Below, one piece after another: positions 1-8,764 of a stretch of DNA of 10,707 nucleotides (within the stretch, counting starts at the first letter, position 1; each line of letters opens with the position of its first letter). Source of the DNA: JAICTV01 sp035634055. Lineage in GTDB: Bacteria > Planctomycetota > Phycisphaerae > Tepidisphaerales > Tepidisphaeraceae. The stretch covers positions 1 to 10,707 of the forward strand of contig DASQDR010000131.1 in the NCBI GenBank assembly GCA_035634055.1, in the 5' to 3' direction. Below the pieces are notes generated by a model. The model had not been told where the DNA came from and did no database searches. It was given only the letters and a program-made list of their open reading frames with translations. Position numbers and translations under genes: made by a program.

Positions 1-132
1 GGCGCCGTGCCGCCCCGCGCAATGCCGCCGGGCGTGGTGCCGCCACCGCCGATGCCACCGCCGCGACCGCCGCGACCGCCGGGTGGGCGGGCGGGCGGGC
101 CGGAGCAGCCTCCGCCGCGCGCGCCGCAGTAG
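1..132 (+). CDS. 3' end of an unidentified gene with a proline-rich C-terminus (partial)
   Basis: Reading frame 1 is open from the window edge to a TAG at 130-132 and encodes 43 residues dominated by Pro, Gly and Arg (motifs such as VPPPPMPPPRPPRPPGG). Low-complexity Pro-rich tails are common in planctomycete proteins, and a strong hairpin (141-163) follows the stop by 8 bases, which fits a gene end. The sequence is so GC-rich that open frames arise easily: the opposite strand also reads as Gly- or Ala-rich without stops. No domain is visible, so the family cannot be named. The call rests only on the open frame, the composition and the hairpin after the stop. Confidence 0.4.
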   Translation, partial: GAVPPRAMPPGVVPPPPMPPPRPPRPPGGRAGGPEQPPPRAPQ

Positions 133-140
133 TTTCTATC

Positions 141-163
141 GGTCGCGTCACCCTGACGCGGCC
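141..163 (+). terminator. 10-bp hairpin after the upstream frame, no T-tract
   Basis: Bases 141-150 pair with 154-163 around a CCC loop; the stem has ten pairs, one of them G-U. It begins 8 bases after the TAG at 130-132. No run of T follows, so it is not a classical intrinsic terminator. It could be a U-less terminator, an mRNA 3'-end stabiliser, or a structure in the clpX leader. Confidence 0.35.
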
Positions 164-182
164 GGGCACCGCCGCCGCCAGA

Positions 183-191
183 TGGTAAAAT
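183..191 (+). promoter_or_regulatory. Possible extended -10 element for clpX
   Basis: TGGTAAAAT matches an extended -10 (TGn followed by TAAAAT, five of six to the consensus) and is the only AT-rich island in this part of the window. No good -35 lies 16-18 bases upstream, where the sequence is GC-rich. The same TGG-TA start recurs at 7643. This is inference from a short motif. Confidence 0.2.
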
Positions 192-512
192 TGCGCGGTT
201 GGCGCTGTTCCGTGCGCGGAGGCGCCGGCCTAAGATGTCGTCCCACCGGTGGGGCTCTTTCCAATCTGTCGATCGGTCAAGTTGCCACCGGGGGATGTTC
301 GATAGACCAGTGGACGGCACTCGCGCCCGGCGCGTGCGCAAGATTTGCCGCGGCGGTGAGCGCGCGGGGACGTGTGTGTGAACCCGTTCGGCCGCCGGAC
401 ATAGTAGGTAGTAGCTCCGAAGGGCCCGCGCGGCCCGCCGGCCACGCGCCCGACCACGCCGGTCGGGCCGCCGACGACGCGCCAACCTTTCACGACCCCG
501 AAGGCGTTCTTC

Positions 513-1946
<1,434 letters not shown>

Positions 1947-1986
1947 CGCGGCGCCCCGACCGACTGACCGGCCGACCTGAATCGAG

Positions 1987-2023
1987 AGAAGGAGCACCGC
2001 CCGCGCGGTGCTCCTTCTTTTTT
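1987..2023 (+). terminator. Intrinsic terminator of clpX
   Basis: A perfect 14-bp stem (1987-2000 with 2005-2018) closes a 4-base CCGC loop and runs directly into six T residues (2018-2023). It starts 41 bases after the clpX stop. The T-run lies only on the + strand side, so it serves clpX and not the convergent GH43 gene. Confidence 0.92.
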
Positions 2024-2030
2024 GGTGTCT

Positions 2031-2149
2031 CGTGGCTTGGGCGTGGCGCCCGACCGCTCACCGCGCCAGCGGCTTTGAAGGGCCGGGCGCCATGATGAAA
2101 ACAGGCGGCCGGCCGCCGCGGATGCTCGGGGGGGGACGCCCAAGCCACG
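2031..2149. repeat. Nested inverted-repeat element between clpX and the GH43 gene
   Basis: The two ends form a perfect 14-bp inverted repeat: CGTGGCTTGGGCGT at 2031-2044 and its complement at 2136-2149. Inside lies a 9-bp inverted repeat (2044-2052 with 2084-2092) enclosing a 5-bp hairpin (2054-2058 with 2068-2072). A perfect 14-bp palindrome GGCGGCCGGCCGCC (2104-2117) and a run of eight G (2128-2135) follow. It fills the gap between two convergent genes and codes for nothing recognisable. Terminal inverted repeats around a short non-coding core resemble a MITE or REP-like element. It could instead be a bidirectional 3'-end structure, including a terminator for GH43. No target-site duplication is seen. 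Confidence 0.55.
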
Positions 2150-2173
2150 TCAGGGCGCCGCCGGCCCCGCGCG

Positions 2174-3811
2174 CTACTCCGTCGGTCGCGTCGCGGGGGT
2201 CTTGGCGAACGCCGCGGGGCGGTCGAAGGTGAGCTGAAACGAGTCCACGTCGACGTACCCGGCCTCGGATTCGTCGTTGTAGGAGAAGATCCCAAGCCGG
2301 TTGCCGCGGTAGCGGCCCCACGTCAGTTGATAGGTCCCGCCGAGCGGCGTGAAGGTCTGGCCATCCAAGCTGTAGGCGAAGCGGCTGATGCCGTCCTGGC
2401 CCCACGTTGAGCGGACCCAGACGTCCGCCAACTTCACCGCCGGCCCCTCCTCGACCTTGCCATTCTCGATGCGGACGATCTTCCGCGCGCCCGCCTCCTG
2501 GAGCACGCCGATGGTCGCCCACGTGCGGGCGTAGTGGGCGAAGCCGGCGTGCTGGCCGTCGGCCATGCCGCTGACATCGAGCTTGACCGTCACCTCGCAG
2601 TTGGCCGCGCGCCAGCCGCGCTGCGTCAGCGTGTTGCCCGCCGTCAGGAGGTTCCCCTTCTTCAGCGGCTTGAAGGCGTGCAGGCGGAGGAAGCCGGGCC
2701 GCTCGGTCAGCGACCATTTCTCCTTGCGGGGCTGGTGGTTCCACTCCCACTGCACGGCGAGCCCGTCGCCGCCGCCATCGAAGGTGTCGCTGGTCTGCGG
2801 CAGGGCGGGGGGCAGGCCGTCGATCGGCTTCTTGGCGCTCCAGACCATGTTGCCGATGCCGTCGTCGCCCGGCTTGCCGAGGATCGGCCAGCCGTCGGTC
2901 CACGTGACCGGCAGCAGGCACATGGCGCGACCCTCCCAGTCGCCGGTCCCCTGGTGGGTGACGAACCACCAGTCGCCCTTCGGCCCCTGCACGATGCCGC
3001 CTTGGTTGGGCTCCTTGTCGACGCGCCTTCTGACGTGCCCAATCTGCCGCATCTCCCACGGCCCGTCGAGGCTCTTGGCCCGCCGCATCATCGGCACGCG
3101 GCCTTCCGACGTGACCTCGCTGAAGTAATGGTAGTAAAGGCCATTGATCTTATAGAGCTTGTTCGCCTCGCTCCCTTTGGATGAGTACATCACGCGGTCC
3201 GACGCCATGTCGAGCGTCTTGCCGTCCGGCGACATCTTGAACAGGTGGATCTTGTACTTGTCGGCGAAGTGGGTGCCGATGAAGTACGCCTGCCCGTCGT
3301 CGTCCCAGAACGGGCAGCAGTCGTCCCACCCCTTGGCCAACAGCACCGGGTGGAGCGGCTCCCACGGCCCGGCGACATCCTTGGCGGTTGTCATGAAGTA
3401 GCCGACGTCCGGGTCGCCAAAATAGATCCAGAACTTGCCGTCGTGGTGACGGATCGCGCCGGCCCAGACGCCGCGCCCGTAGCGGCCCATGCGGTCGTAG
3501 TTCATCTCCGGGCTGATGCGCGTGATGTCAGGGATCGCGCGCCCGGCCATCGTCCAGTTCACCAGGTCCTTCGACCGCAGGATGATCTGCCCGGGGCTGT
3601 AGGCGAAGGTGGAGGAGATGACGAAGTACTCGTCGCCGACGCGGATGGCGTCGATGTCACTGTAATCGGCCGGCAGGATCGGGTTCTTGTACGTCCCGTC
3701 CCCCTGGTCGCCCCACGGCCCGATGTTGCCGACGTCCGCGACGGCGGTGGCAGCGGCGGAGAGGGAGATCAGCACGGCGGCACAGGTTGCGATCAGGGGG
3801 AAGTAGGGCAC
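2174..3811 (-). CDS. Secreted GH43-family glycosidase (beta-xylosidase/arabinofuranosidase type)
   Basis: This is a predicted exported hydrolase of the five-bladed-propeller GH43 family, whose members cleave xylose or arabinose from hemicelluloses. With a GTG start the protein has 545 residues. A hydrophobic signal peptide ends at AVA (about residue 25), the GH43 domain spans about 43-325, and a beta-xylosidase C-terminal concanavalin-like domain spans about 340-531. The catalytic triad is visible by family pattern: base Asp52 in ADYSDID, pKa-modulating Asp164 in DDCCPFWDDDG, and acid Glu215 in GSEANKLYK. I chose GTG at 3811 because GAGG lies 7 bases upstream and the signal peptide starts at once, although the n-region then lacks Lys/Arg. 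ATG at 3862 is the alternative and would give a longer, charged n-region. The exact substrate cannot be read from sequence. The gene is divergent from the PVC-type gene. Confidence 0.92.
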   Translation of the reverse strand: MPYFPLIATCAAVLISLSAAATAVADVGNIGPWGDQGDGTYKNPILPADYSDIDAIRVGDEYFVISSTFAYSPGQIILRSKDLVNWTMAGRAIPDITRISPEMNYDRMGRYGRGVWAGAIRHHDGKFWIYFGDPDVGYFMTTAKDVAGPWEPLHPVLLAKGWDDCCPFWDDDGQAYFIGTHFADKYKIHLFKMSPDGKTLDMASDRVMYSSKGSEANKLYKINGLYYHYFSEVTSEGRVPMMRRAKSLDGPWEMRQIGHVRRRVDKEPNQGGIVQGPKGDWWFVTHQGTGDWEGRAMCLLPVTWTDGWPILGKPGDDGIGNMVWSAKKPIDGLPPALPQTSDTFDGGGDGLAVQWEWNHQPRKEKWSLTERPGFLRLHAFKPLKKGNLLTAGNTLTQRGWRAANCEVTVKLDVSGMADGQHAGFAHYARTWATIGVLQEAGARKIVRIENGKVEEGPAVKLADVWVRSTWGQDGISRFAYSLDGQTFTPLGGTYQLTWGRYRGNRLGIFSYNDESEAGYVDVDSFQLTFDRPAAFAKTPATRPTE

Positions 3812-4041
3812 GGTTGGGCCTCGTTCAGTCGACAATTGGAGAGGAAGCACGACTCTGACCATTCTGCCTGTCGAGCCGCGTGGCGTCGACCCCCAACTCA
3901 CCCGCGCCAAGCCACAGCGCCGCCGCCTCGAGGTACATGCTGGAAACAGGAACTGCGGCGGGGCCCGTCCGATTTCAGTGACGAACAATTCCCGCCGTCC
4001 GTTCCGCCCGAGATGTCCGCAGGCTACCATCGCCAACCCCT
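3812..4041. promoter_or_regulatory. Divergent intergenic region between the GH43 and PVC-type genes
   Basis: These 230 bases must hold the 5' control regions of both divergent genes unless the GH43 gene starts further upstream. I find no strong -35/-10 pair. The best + strand candidate is weak: TTCCGC at 4002-4007, a 17-base gap, then TACCAT at 4025-4030. It would place the transcript start almost at the ATG at 4042, which has no Shine-Dalgarno. The 9-base core CCAAGCCAC of the 2031-2149 element recurs at 3907-3915. No clear operator is seen. Confidence 0.4.
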
Positions 4042-7000
4042 ATGCGTTTATCAAAGCAGTTGCTCTGTCGGCTCGCCCTGGCCCCATCGGTTTTGCTGGC
4101 GACTTCGCCGATCGCTGGGGCCGTCCCACCGACGGCGGTTCAGCAGCCGGCCAAGCCGCAGGCGACGCCCGCACCGGCCGGACCTGCCGGCGCTACGGCC
4201 GCCACGCCCACGACGGCTCCGGCGGGCGGGCCGGAGGACGAAAAGGCCAGGCGCTACCTCGCCCGCGAGGCGCGAGAGAAGGCGCGCAAGGAGCGCGAGG
4301 CGAACGACCCGAACCGCCCGACCACGCAGGCGCTGCTCCAGCCGGAGTACCCGGTCGCCTTCGCCGAGGCGGAGAAGGCGATCGACCGATACAAGGTCGC
4401 GTCCGGGCTGAAGATGACCGTCTTCGCCGCCGAGCCGCAGCTCCAGAACCCGGTCGCGCTGCACGTGGACGACCGCAATCGCGTCTGGGTGGTCGAGACG
4501 TGGCGGTTCGACGGCGGCGGCCCGGGGCACGGCGTCTACGACATCCGCCACATGTACAGCCGGCTTGAGGACGACCTCTCGTCCAAGACGGTCCAGCAAC
4601 GCCAGCAGTGGCTGGATAAGTGGAACAACGGCGACAACTCCTCGCTCACCATCTGGCCCGACCGCCTGCGGCTGATCGAGGACCGCGATGGTGACGGCCG
4701 GGCGGACTTCGCCTCCGTCTTCGCCGAGTGGAAGCAGCCGCTCGAGGGGCTGGCGTCCGGCGTGATCACCCGCCGCAACGAAAGCGGCGGCGACGACGTC
4801 TACGTCACCAACATCCCCAGCCTGTTCCGCCTGAAGGACACCGACAACGATGGCAAGGCGGACGAGCAGCACGTCGTCAGCACCGGCTACGGCGTCCGCT
4901 ACTCGCTGCTGGGGCACGACCTGCACGGCCTGCGCTGGGGCCCGGACGGAAAACTCTACTTCTCCAACGGCGACCGCGGCATGCACGTGAAGAACGCCGA
5001 GGGAAAGACGCTGGATTTTCCCGACGAAGGCACCGTGATGCGCTGCGACCCGGACGGGTCGAACCTCGAGGTCTTCGCCCGCGGGCTGCGCAACCCGCAG
5101 AAGCTGGTCTTCGACCAGTACGGCAACCTGTTCACCGGTGACAACAACTGCGATTACGGAGACCCCGCGCGCTGGGTCTACGTCGTCGAGGGCGGCGACA
5201 CCGGCTGGCGCATTGGCTACCAGCACCTCCAGACCCCCAAGCCGACCGGCCCGTGGCTGGCGGAGAACCTCACGGCGCTGGAGAAGGACAACACCGCCGC
5301 GTACCTCATCCCGCCCATCGCGCACCTGGGCGCCGGCCCGAGCGGGTGCACCTTCTATCCCGGCACGGGGCTGAGCGAGAAGTACAACGACCACTTCTTC
5401 CTGACCGACTTCCGCGCCGGGCCGAGCAGCCAGATCCACTCCTTCGCGCTCAAGCCCAAGGGGGCCAGCTTCGAGATGGTGGACCGCAAGCCGTTCGTCG
5501 AGCGGCTGATCGCGACCGACATGGAGTTCGGTCCGGATTCCGCCGCCTACATTGCCGACTGGAACGCCGGGTGGGTCAAGAGCGGCAAGGGGCGCATCTA
5601 CAAGGTGATCGACCCCGAGGCGGCCAAGAGCCCGGAAGTCGCCGAGACGAAAAAGCTCATCACCGAGGGGATGTCGAAGCGCGCGCCGCGTGAGCTCCAA
5701 TCGCTGCTCGGCCACCGCGACGTGCGCGTCCGCCAGGCGGCGCAGTTCGAACTTGCGGGGCGCGGCACGAGCAGCGCCCCGCTGCTGCGCGAGACGGCGG
5801 CGAAATCGGACAAGCAGCTCGCCCGCGTCCACGCGATGTGGGCGTTGGGGCAGCTCGCCCGCAAGTCGCCAGAGGCGATCAAGCCGCTGGCGCCGCTGCT
5901 GGGCGACGGCGACCCCGAGATCCGCGCGCAGGCGGCGAAGCTGCTCGGCGAGGCGAAGCACGCCGACGCCGCCGGCGCGCTGGTCAGCGGGCTGAAGGAC
6001 CCCTCGCCGCGCGTGCAGTACTTCAGCGCGATCGCGCTCGGCAAGCTCCGCCACGCCCCGGCGGTCGGGCCGGTGCTGGCGATGCTCCAGGCGAACGACA
6101 ACAGGGACGCCTTCCTCCGCCACGCCGGCGTGATGGCGCTGACCTGGATCGGCGACGCCGACGCGATCGCCGCCAGCGCCCGGAGCGACTCGGCCGGCGT
6201 GCGGATGGGCGCGTGCCTGGCGCTGCGCCGGCTGGGCGACCGGCGCGTGGCGCAGTTCCTCAAGGACGCGAATCCGGCGGTGGTCACCGAGGCCGCCCGC
6301 GCCATCAGCGACGCGCCGGTCGAGGCGGCGCAGCCGGAGCTGGCGGCGGTGCTGGGCAGCGTCACGCTGCCCGAGCCGGTCATCCTCCGCGCGCTGCACG
6401 CGAATTTCCGCCTGGGCGCGCCGGCCAACGCCGCCGCCGTCGCCAACTTCGCCGCCCGCGGCGACGCGCCGGAGCTGATGCGCATGGAGGCGCTGGCGAT
6501 GCTCCGCGAGTGGGACAAGCCCAGCGGGATCGACCGCGTCGTGGGCATCTGGCGGCCGCTCCCGCCGCGCGACCCGCAGATCGCCAGCAACGCCGCCCGC
6601 GCCGTGCTGCCCGCGATCGTCACCGGCGCGCCCGATCCGGTCCGCATGGCGGCGATGACCTTGATCCGCAAGGTCGGGCTCGACGACGCCAACGTGCTGT
6701 TCGACCTTGTCGCCAATAAGCAGACGTCGCCCGACGTGGCCGCCGCCGCCCTGGGCGCGATGGACCAGCGCAAGGACGCGCGGCTGGACGAGGCGGTGGA
6801 GCTGGCGCTGACCGGCGGGCGCGGGTCGCTCCGATCCGGCGCGATCCACCTGCTCGCACGCCGCCCAGATGCCGCCCAGAAGCTCGAGTCGCTGCTCAGC
6901 ACCGGCTCCATCCCCGACCAGCAGGCGGTGCTGACCGCGCTGGGGACGATCGCGCAACCGGCGGCGCAGAAGCTCCTCTCCGACTGGATGGACAAGCTGG

Positions 7001-7617
7001 CCGCCGGCAGCGTCGCCGCCGAGCTTCAGCTCGACGTGCTCGAGGCGGCGGAAAATTCGAGGTTCGATGACCTCAAGGCGAAGGCGAAGGCGTACCACGA
7101 GGCCAAGCCCAAGGACGACCCGATGGCCGCCCACCGCGAGGCGATCGTCGGCGGCGACCCCGCGCTGGGCCGAAAGATCTTCTTCGAGCGCCAGGACGTC
7201 GCCTGCATGCGTTGTCACAAGGTGGACGGGCAGGGGGGCGTCGCCGGCCCGGACCTGACCGGCCTCGCCTCGCGCAGCGACCGCGCCCACCTGCTGGAGG
7301 CGATCGTCAACCCCAACGCCAAGATCTCCGCCGGCTTCGAGTCCGTTACCGTCCGCATGAAGGCCGGCCGCAACTACACCGGCGTGGTCAAGGCCGAGAC
7401 CAACGCCGAGCTGGTCATCGACGCCGGCGACGGCGCCACCGTGCACGTCGATAAGAAGGAGGTCGACTCGCGCAGCAAGGGCCTGTCGCCGATGCCGCAG
7501 GACATCGTCAAGCCGCTGAGCAAGCGCGACGTCCGCGACCTGGTCGAGTTCCTGGCGACGCTGAAGGCGCCGGCCACCCAACCGGCGCCCGGGCAGACGA
7601 CGGCGCAAACTCGCTGA
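4042..7617 (+). CDS. PVC-type membrane-bound dehydrogenase-like protein with HEAT repeats and C-terminal haem domain
   Basis: This 1191-residue exported protein has an architecture typical of Planctomycetes and Verrucomicrobia. A signal peptide (MRLSKQLLCRLALAPS..., cleavage near AGA27) leads to a Pro/Ala/Thr-rich linker and a charged helix (about 28-90). A beta-propeller dehydrogenase-like domain follows (about 121-530), with two calcium-loop-like motifs, DRDGDGRAD (214-222) and DTDNDGKAD (266-274). HEAT-type helical repeats fill about 540-1020. The C-terminal domain (1038-1180) carries one c-type haem site, CMRCH at 1055-1059, with Met1151 in LSPMPQD a possible distal ligand. Members are thought to oxidise sugars or related compounds in the periplasm and pass electrons to the haem; the substrate is unknown. 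No Shine-Dalgarno precedes the ATG. The stop is 29 bases before mlaE, so readthrough is possible. Confidence 0.93.
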   Translation: MRLSKQLLCRLALAPSVLLATSPIAGAVPPTAVQQPAKPQATPAPAGPAGATAATPTTAPAGGPEDEKARRYLAREAREKARKEREANDPNRPTTQALLQPEYPVAFAEAEKAIDRYKVASGLKMTVFAAEPQLQNPVALHVDDRNRVWVVETWRFDGGGPGHGVYDIRHMYSRLEDDLSSKTVQQRQQWLDKWNNGDNSSLTIWPDRLRLIEDRDGDGRADFASVFAEWKQPLEGLASGVITRRNESGGDDVYVTNIPSLFRLKDTDNDGKADEQHVVSTGYGVRYSLLGHDLHGLRWGPDGKLYFSNGDRGMHVKNAEGKTLDFPDEGTVMRCDPDGSNLEVFARGLRNPQKLVFDQYGNLFTGDNNCDYGDPARWVYVVEGGDTGWRIGYQHLQTPKPTGPWLAENLTALEKDNTAAYLIPPIAHLGAGPSGCTFYPGTGLSEKYNDHFFLTDFRAGPSSQIHSFALKPKGASFEMVDRKPFVERLIATDMEFGPDSAAYIADWNAGWVKSGKGRIYKVIDPEAAKSPEVAETKKLITEGMSKRAPRELQSLLGHRDVRVRQAAQFELAGRGTSSAPLLRETAAKSDKQLARVHAMWALGQLARKSPEAIKPLAPLLGDGDPEIRAQAAKLLGEAKHADAAGALVSGLKDPSPRVQYFSAIALGKLRHAPAVGPVLAMLQANDNRDAFLRHAGVMALTWIGDADAIAASARSDSAGVRMGACLALRRLGDRRVAQFLKDANPAVVTEAARAISDAPVEAAQPELAAVLGSVTLPEPVILRALHANFRLGAPANAAAVANFAARGDAPELMRMEALAMLREWDKPSGIDRVVGIWRPLPPRDPQIASNAARAVLPAIVTGAPDPVRMAAMTLIRKVGLDDANVLFDLVANKQTSPDVAAAALGAMDQRKDARLDEAVELALTGGRGSLRSGAIHLLARRPDAAQKLESLLSTGSIPDQQAVLTALGTIAQPAAQKLLSDWMDKLAAGSVAAELQLDVLEAAENSRFDDLKAKAKAYHEAKPKDDPMAAHREAIVGGDPALGRKIFFERQDVACMRCHKVDGQGGVAGPDLTGLASRSDRAHLLEAIVNPNAKISAGFESVTVRMKAGRNYTGVVKAETNAELVIDAGDGATVHVDKKEVDSRSKGLSPMPQDIVKPLSKRDVRDLVEFLATLKAPATQPAPGQTTAQTR

Positions 7618-7642
7618 GGCGCACTGCGGCCGCGGGGGGCTG

Positions 7643-7651
7643 TGGTATGCT
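7643..7651 (+). promoter_or_regulatory. Possible extended -10 upstream of or overlapping the mlaE start
   Basis: TGGTATGCT fits an extended -10 (TGn-TATGCT). It lies in the short gap after the PVC-type gene and overlaps the first candidate ATG of mlaE (7647). If real, transcription would begin near 7658 and translation would have to use the second ATG at 7665, giving an almost leaderless mRNA. No -35 is evident. This is inference from one motif. Confidence 0.22.
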
Positions 7652-8477
7652 CCGCCGCGTCACGATGCGCCTGATCACCCGACCCATCACCGCGCTGGGC
7701 AGCCTGGTCCTCGGCACGCTGGAGTTCACCGGCGGGCTGGGGTACCTGCTGCGCGACACGGCCGCCTCGGTTCACCGCTCGCTCTTCGCCCCCCGCGGGC
7801 GGCGGCTGGGGTGGATGAACTTGTGGGCGCAGATGGTCCGCGTCGGCGTCCGCAGCATCCCGATCGTCTCGCTGGTCGTCTTCTGCATCGGCGCGATCCT
7901 CGCGCTCCAGATGGCGCCGATCCTCAAGGAGTACGGCGCGCTGGCGATGGTGGCGGACATCATCGGCATCGCCATGTTCCGCGAGCTCGGGCCGCTCGTC
8001 GCCGCCATCGTGCTGACCGGCTTCGCCGGCGCGTCCATCGCCGCAGAACTGGGGACGATGGTCGTCTCCGAGGAGATCGAGGCCCTCGAGGCCAGCGCCA
8101 TCCCGCCCATTCGCTTCCTGGTCGTCCCGCGCGTGCTGGCGACCACCGTGATGATGATCTGCCTGGCGGTGGTGGCGGACCTGGTCGGCATGGCCGGCGG
8201 GATGCTCGTCAGCCGGACCTTCCTCGGCATCGGCTACCTCCAGTACCTCCAGCACACGTTCACGGCCGTCAAGCTCCAGGATTTCCTGACGGGCCTGATC
8301 AAGGCCGGCGTCTTCGGCGCCCTGATCAGCGGCTTGGCCTGCTACCTCGGGCTGGGCGTCACCGGCGGCGCGCAGGGCGTCGGCAACGCCACCACGCGGA
8401 CGGTCGTGCTGACCATCGTGGCGCTCATCACCGTGGACCTGATGTTCACGGCCGTCTTCTACTATCTCGGCTTATAA
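7647..8477 (+). CDS. mlaE: MlaE-family ABC transporter permease (MCE/Mla lipid transport)
   Basis: This is an inner-membrane permease of the MlaE/YrbE family; with MlaF and MlaD it forms the complex that moves phospholipids between the inner and outer membranes. Of 276 residues, the first 60 are an amphipathic N-terminal region. Hydrophobic segments follow at about 71-90, 113-135, 157-187, 213-236 and 252-273. The family signature is clear: ELGPLVAAI, then AELGTM (133-138) and EEIEAL (142-147). ATG 7647 has a G-run a few bases upstream. ATG 7665 (MRLITRPITALG) is an equally reasonable start if the -10-like motif at 7643 is used. The TAA stop overlaps an ATG at 8477, but the following parD is better started at 8498. 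The partner ATPase gene is separated from it by a ParDE pair. Confidence 0.92.
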   Translation: MLRRVTMRLITRPITALGSLVLGTLEFTGGLGYLLRDTAASVHRSLFAPRGRRLGWMNLWAQMVRVGVRSIPIVSLVVFCIGAILALQMAPILKEYGALAMVADIIGIAMFRELGPLVAAIVLTGFAGASIAAELGTMVVSEEIEALEASAIPPIRFLVVPRVLATTVMMICLAVVADLVGMAGGMLVSRTFLGIGYLQYLQHTFTAVKLQDFLTGLIKAGVFGALISGLACYLGLGVTGGAQGVGNATTRTVVLTIVALITVDLMFTAVFYYLGL

Positions 8478-8478
8478 T
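8473..8478 (+). promoter_or_regulatory. Perfect TATAAT hexamer overlapping the mlaE stop
   Basis: TATAAT at 8473-8478 contains the mlaE TAA stop and lies 19 bases before the parD ATG. A perfect -10 hexamer is striking in such GC-rich DNA and is well placed for a TA-specific promoter, with a transcript start near 8485. No good -35 sits at 16-18 bases; the nearest TTCACG (8445-8450) is 22 bases away. ParD proteins commonly repress their own promoter, so an operator could overlap it, but no clear palindrome is seen. Confidence 0.35.
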
Positions 8479-8486
8479 GAGGTCCC

Positions 8487-8491
8487 GGAGG
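8487..8491 (+). promoter_or_regulatory. Strong ribosome-binding site of parD
   Basis: GGAGG lies 6 bases before the ATG at 8498. It is the best Shine-Dalgarno in the window and decides the parD start over the in-frame ATG at 8477. Confidence 0.75.
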
Positions 8492-8497
8492 TTCACC

Positions 8498-8761
8498 ATG
8501 CGTATCTCGCTGCGGCCGGAGCTGGCGAAGTTCGTCGAGGAAAAGGTGCGGGCGGGACATTTCCCCGACGCCGATCCGGTGGTCAACGGCGCCCTCGACG
8601 CAATGCGGGTCCAGGAGGCTAGTACCGCAGAAGACATCGAAGCGCTGCGGAAGGAACTCGCGGAGGCCGTGGCTCAGGCGGACCGGGGGGAGTTCGTAGA
8701 GTTCGACGCAAAGTCGATCATCGCCGAGGGCAGGGCAGAACTGCGTCGCCGTCGGGGCTAG
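8498..8761 (+). CDS. parD: ParD-like antitoxin of a type II toxin-antitoxin pair
   Basis: This 87-residue protein would bind and neutralise ParE and repress its own operon through an N-terminal ribbon-helix-helix DNA-binding domain. The N-terminus MRISLRPELAKFVEEKV (beta-strand, then helix), the following HFPDADPVVNGALDAM helix, and an acidic-to-basic C-terminal tail ending AELRRRRG match the ParD/CC2985 pattern and usual length. The start is set by GGAGG 6 bases upstream. The stop TAG is followed at once by TAA and the parE ATG, a gap of only 3 bases, which suggests coupled translation. The gene lies in the same orientation as mlaE and mlaF. The antitoxin frame is intact although the toxin frame is not. 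Confidence 0.87.
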   Translation: MRISLRPELAKFVEEKVRAGHFPDADPVVNGALDAMRVQEASTAEDIEALRKELAEAVAQADRGEFVEFDAKSIIAEGRAELRRRRG

Positions 8762-8764
8762 TAA

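Larger units (their letters stand above)
133..512. other. Non-coding stretch upstream of clpX
   Basis: No convincing gene is seen here. A TTG-started 60-codon frame at 199-381 is Arg-rich and has no ribosome-binding site, so I do not call it. The stretch holds the hairpin at 141-163, an AT-rich island near 182-192 (possible promoter), a perfect 12-base palindrome CCCACCGGTGGG at 242-253, and an 8-bp hairpin with arms 448-455 and 461-468, whose 3' end is 44 bases before the clpX start. If transcription begins near 198, clpX would have a leader of about 315 bases. No heat-shock CIRCE element is visible. Confidence 0.5.

Noticed and set aside
199..381. A possible 60-residue gene upstream of clpX
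   Set aside because: TTG start, no ribosome-binding site, Arg/Cys/Gly-rich with no family resemblance; not better than other chance frames in this stretch.
4051..7608. A 1185-codon open frame on the minus strand, antisense to the PVC-type gene
   Set aside because: It mirrors the sense gene almost exactly, is rich in Arg, Val, Gly, Ala and His with no recognisable motif, and arises because strong G/C at third positions removes stop codons on the opposite strand. The sense frame has clear domains.
8477..8497. Longer ParD starting at the ATG overlapping the mlaE stop
   Set aside because: The extra seven residues (MRSRRFT) are not part of the ribbon-helix-helix domain, and the second ATG has an excellent GGAGG at 6 bases.
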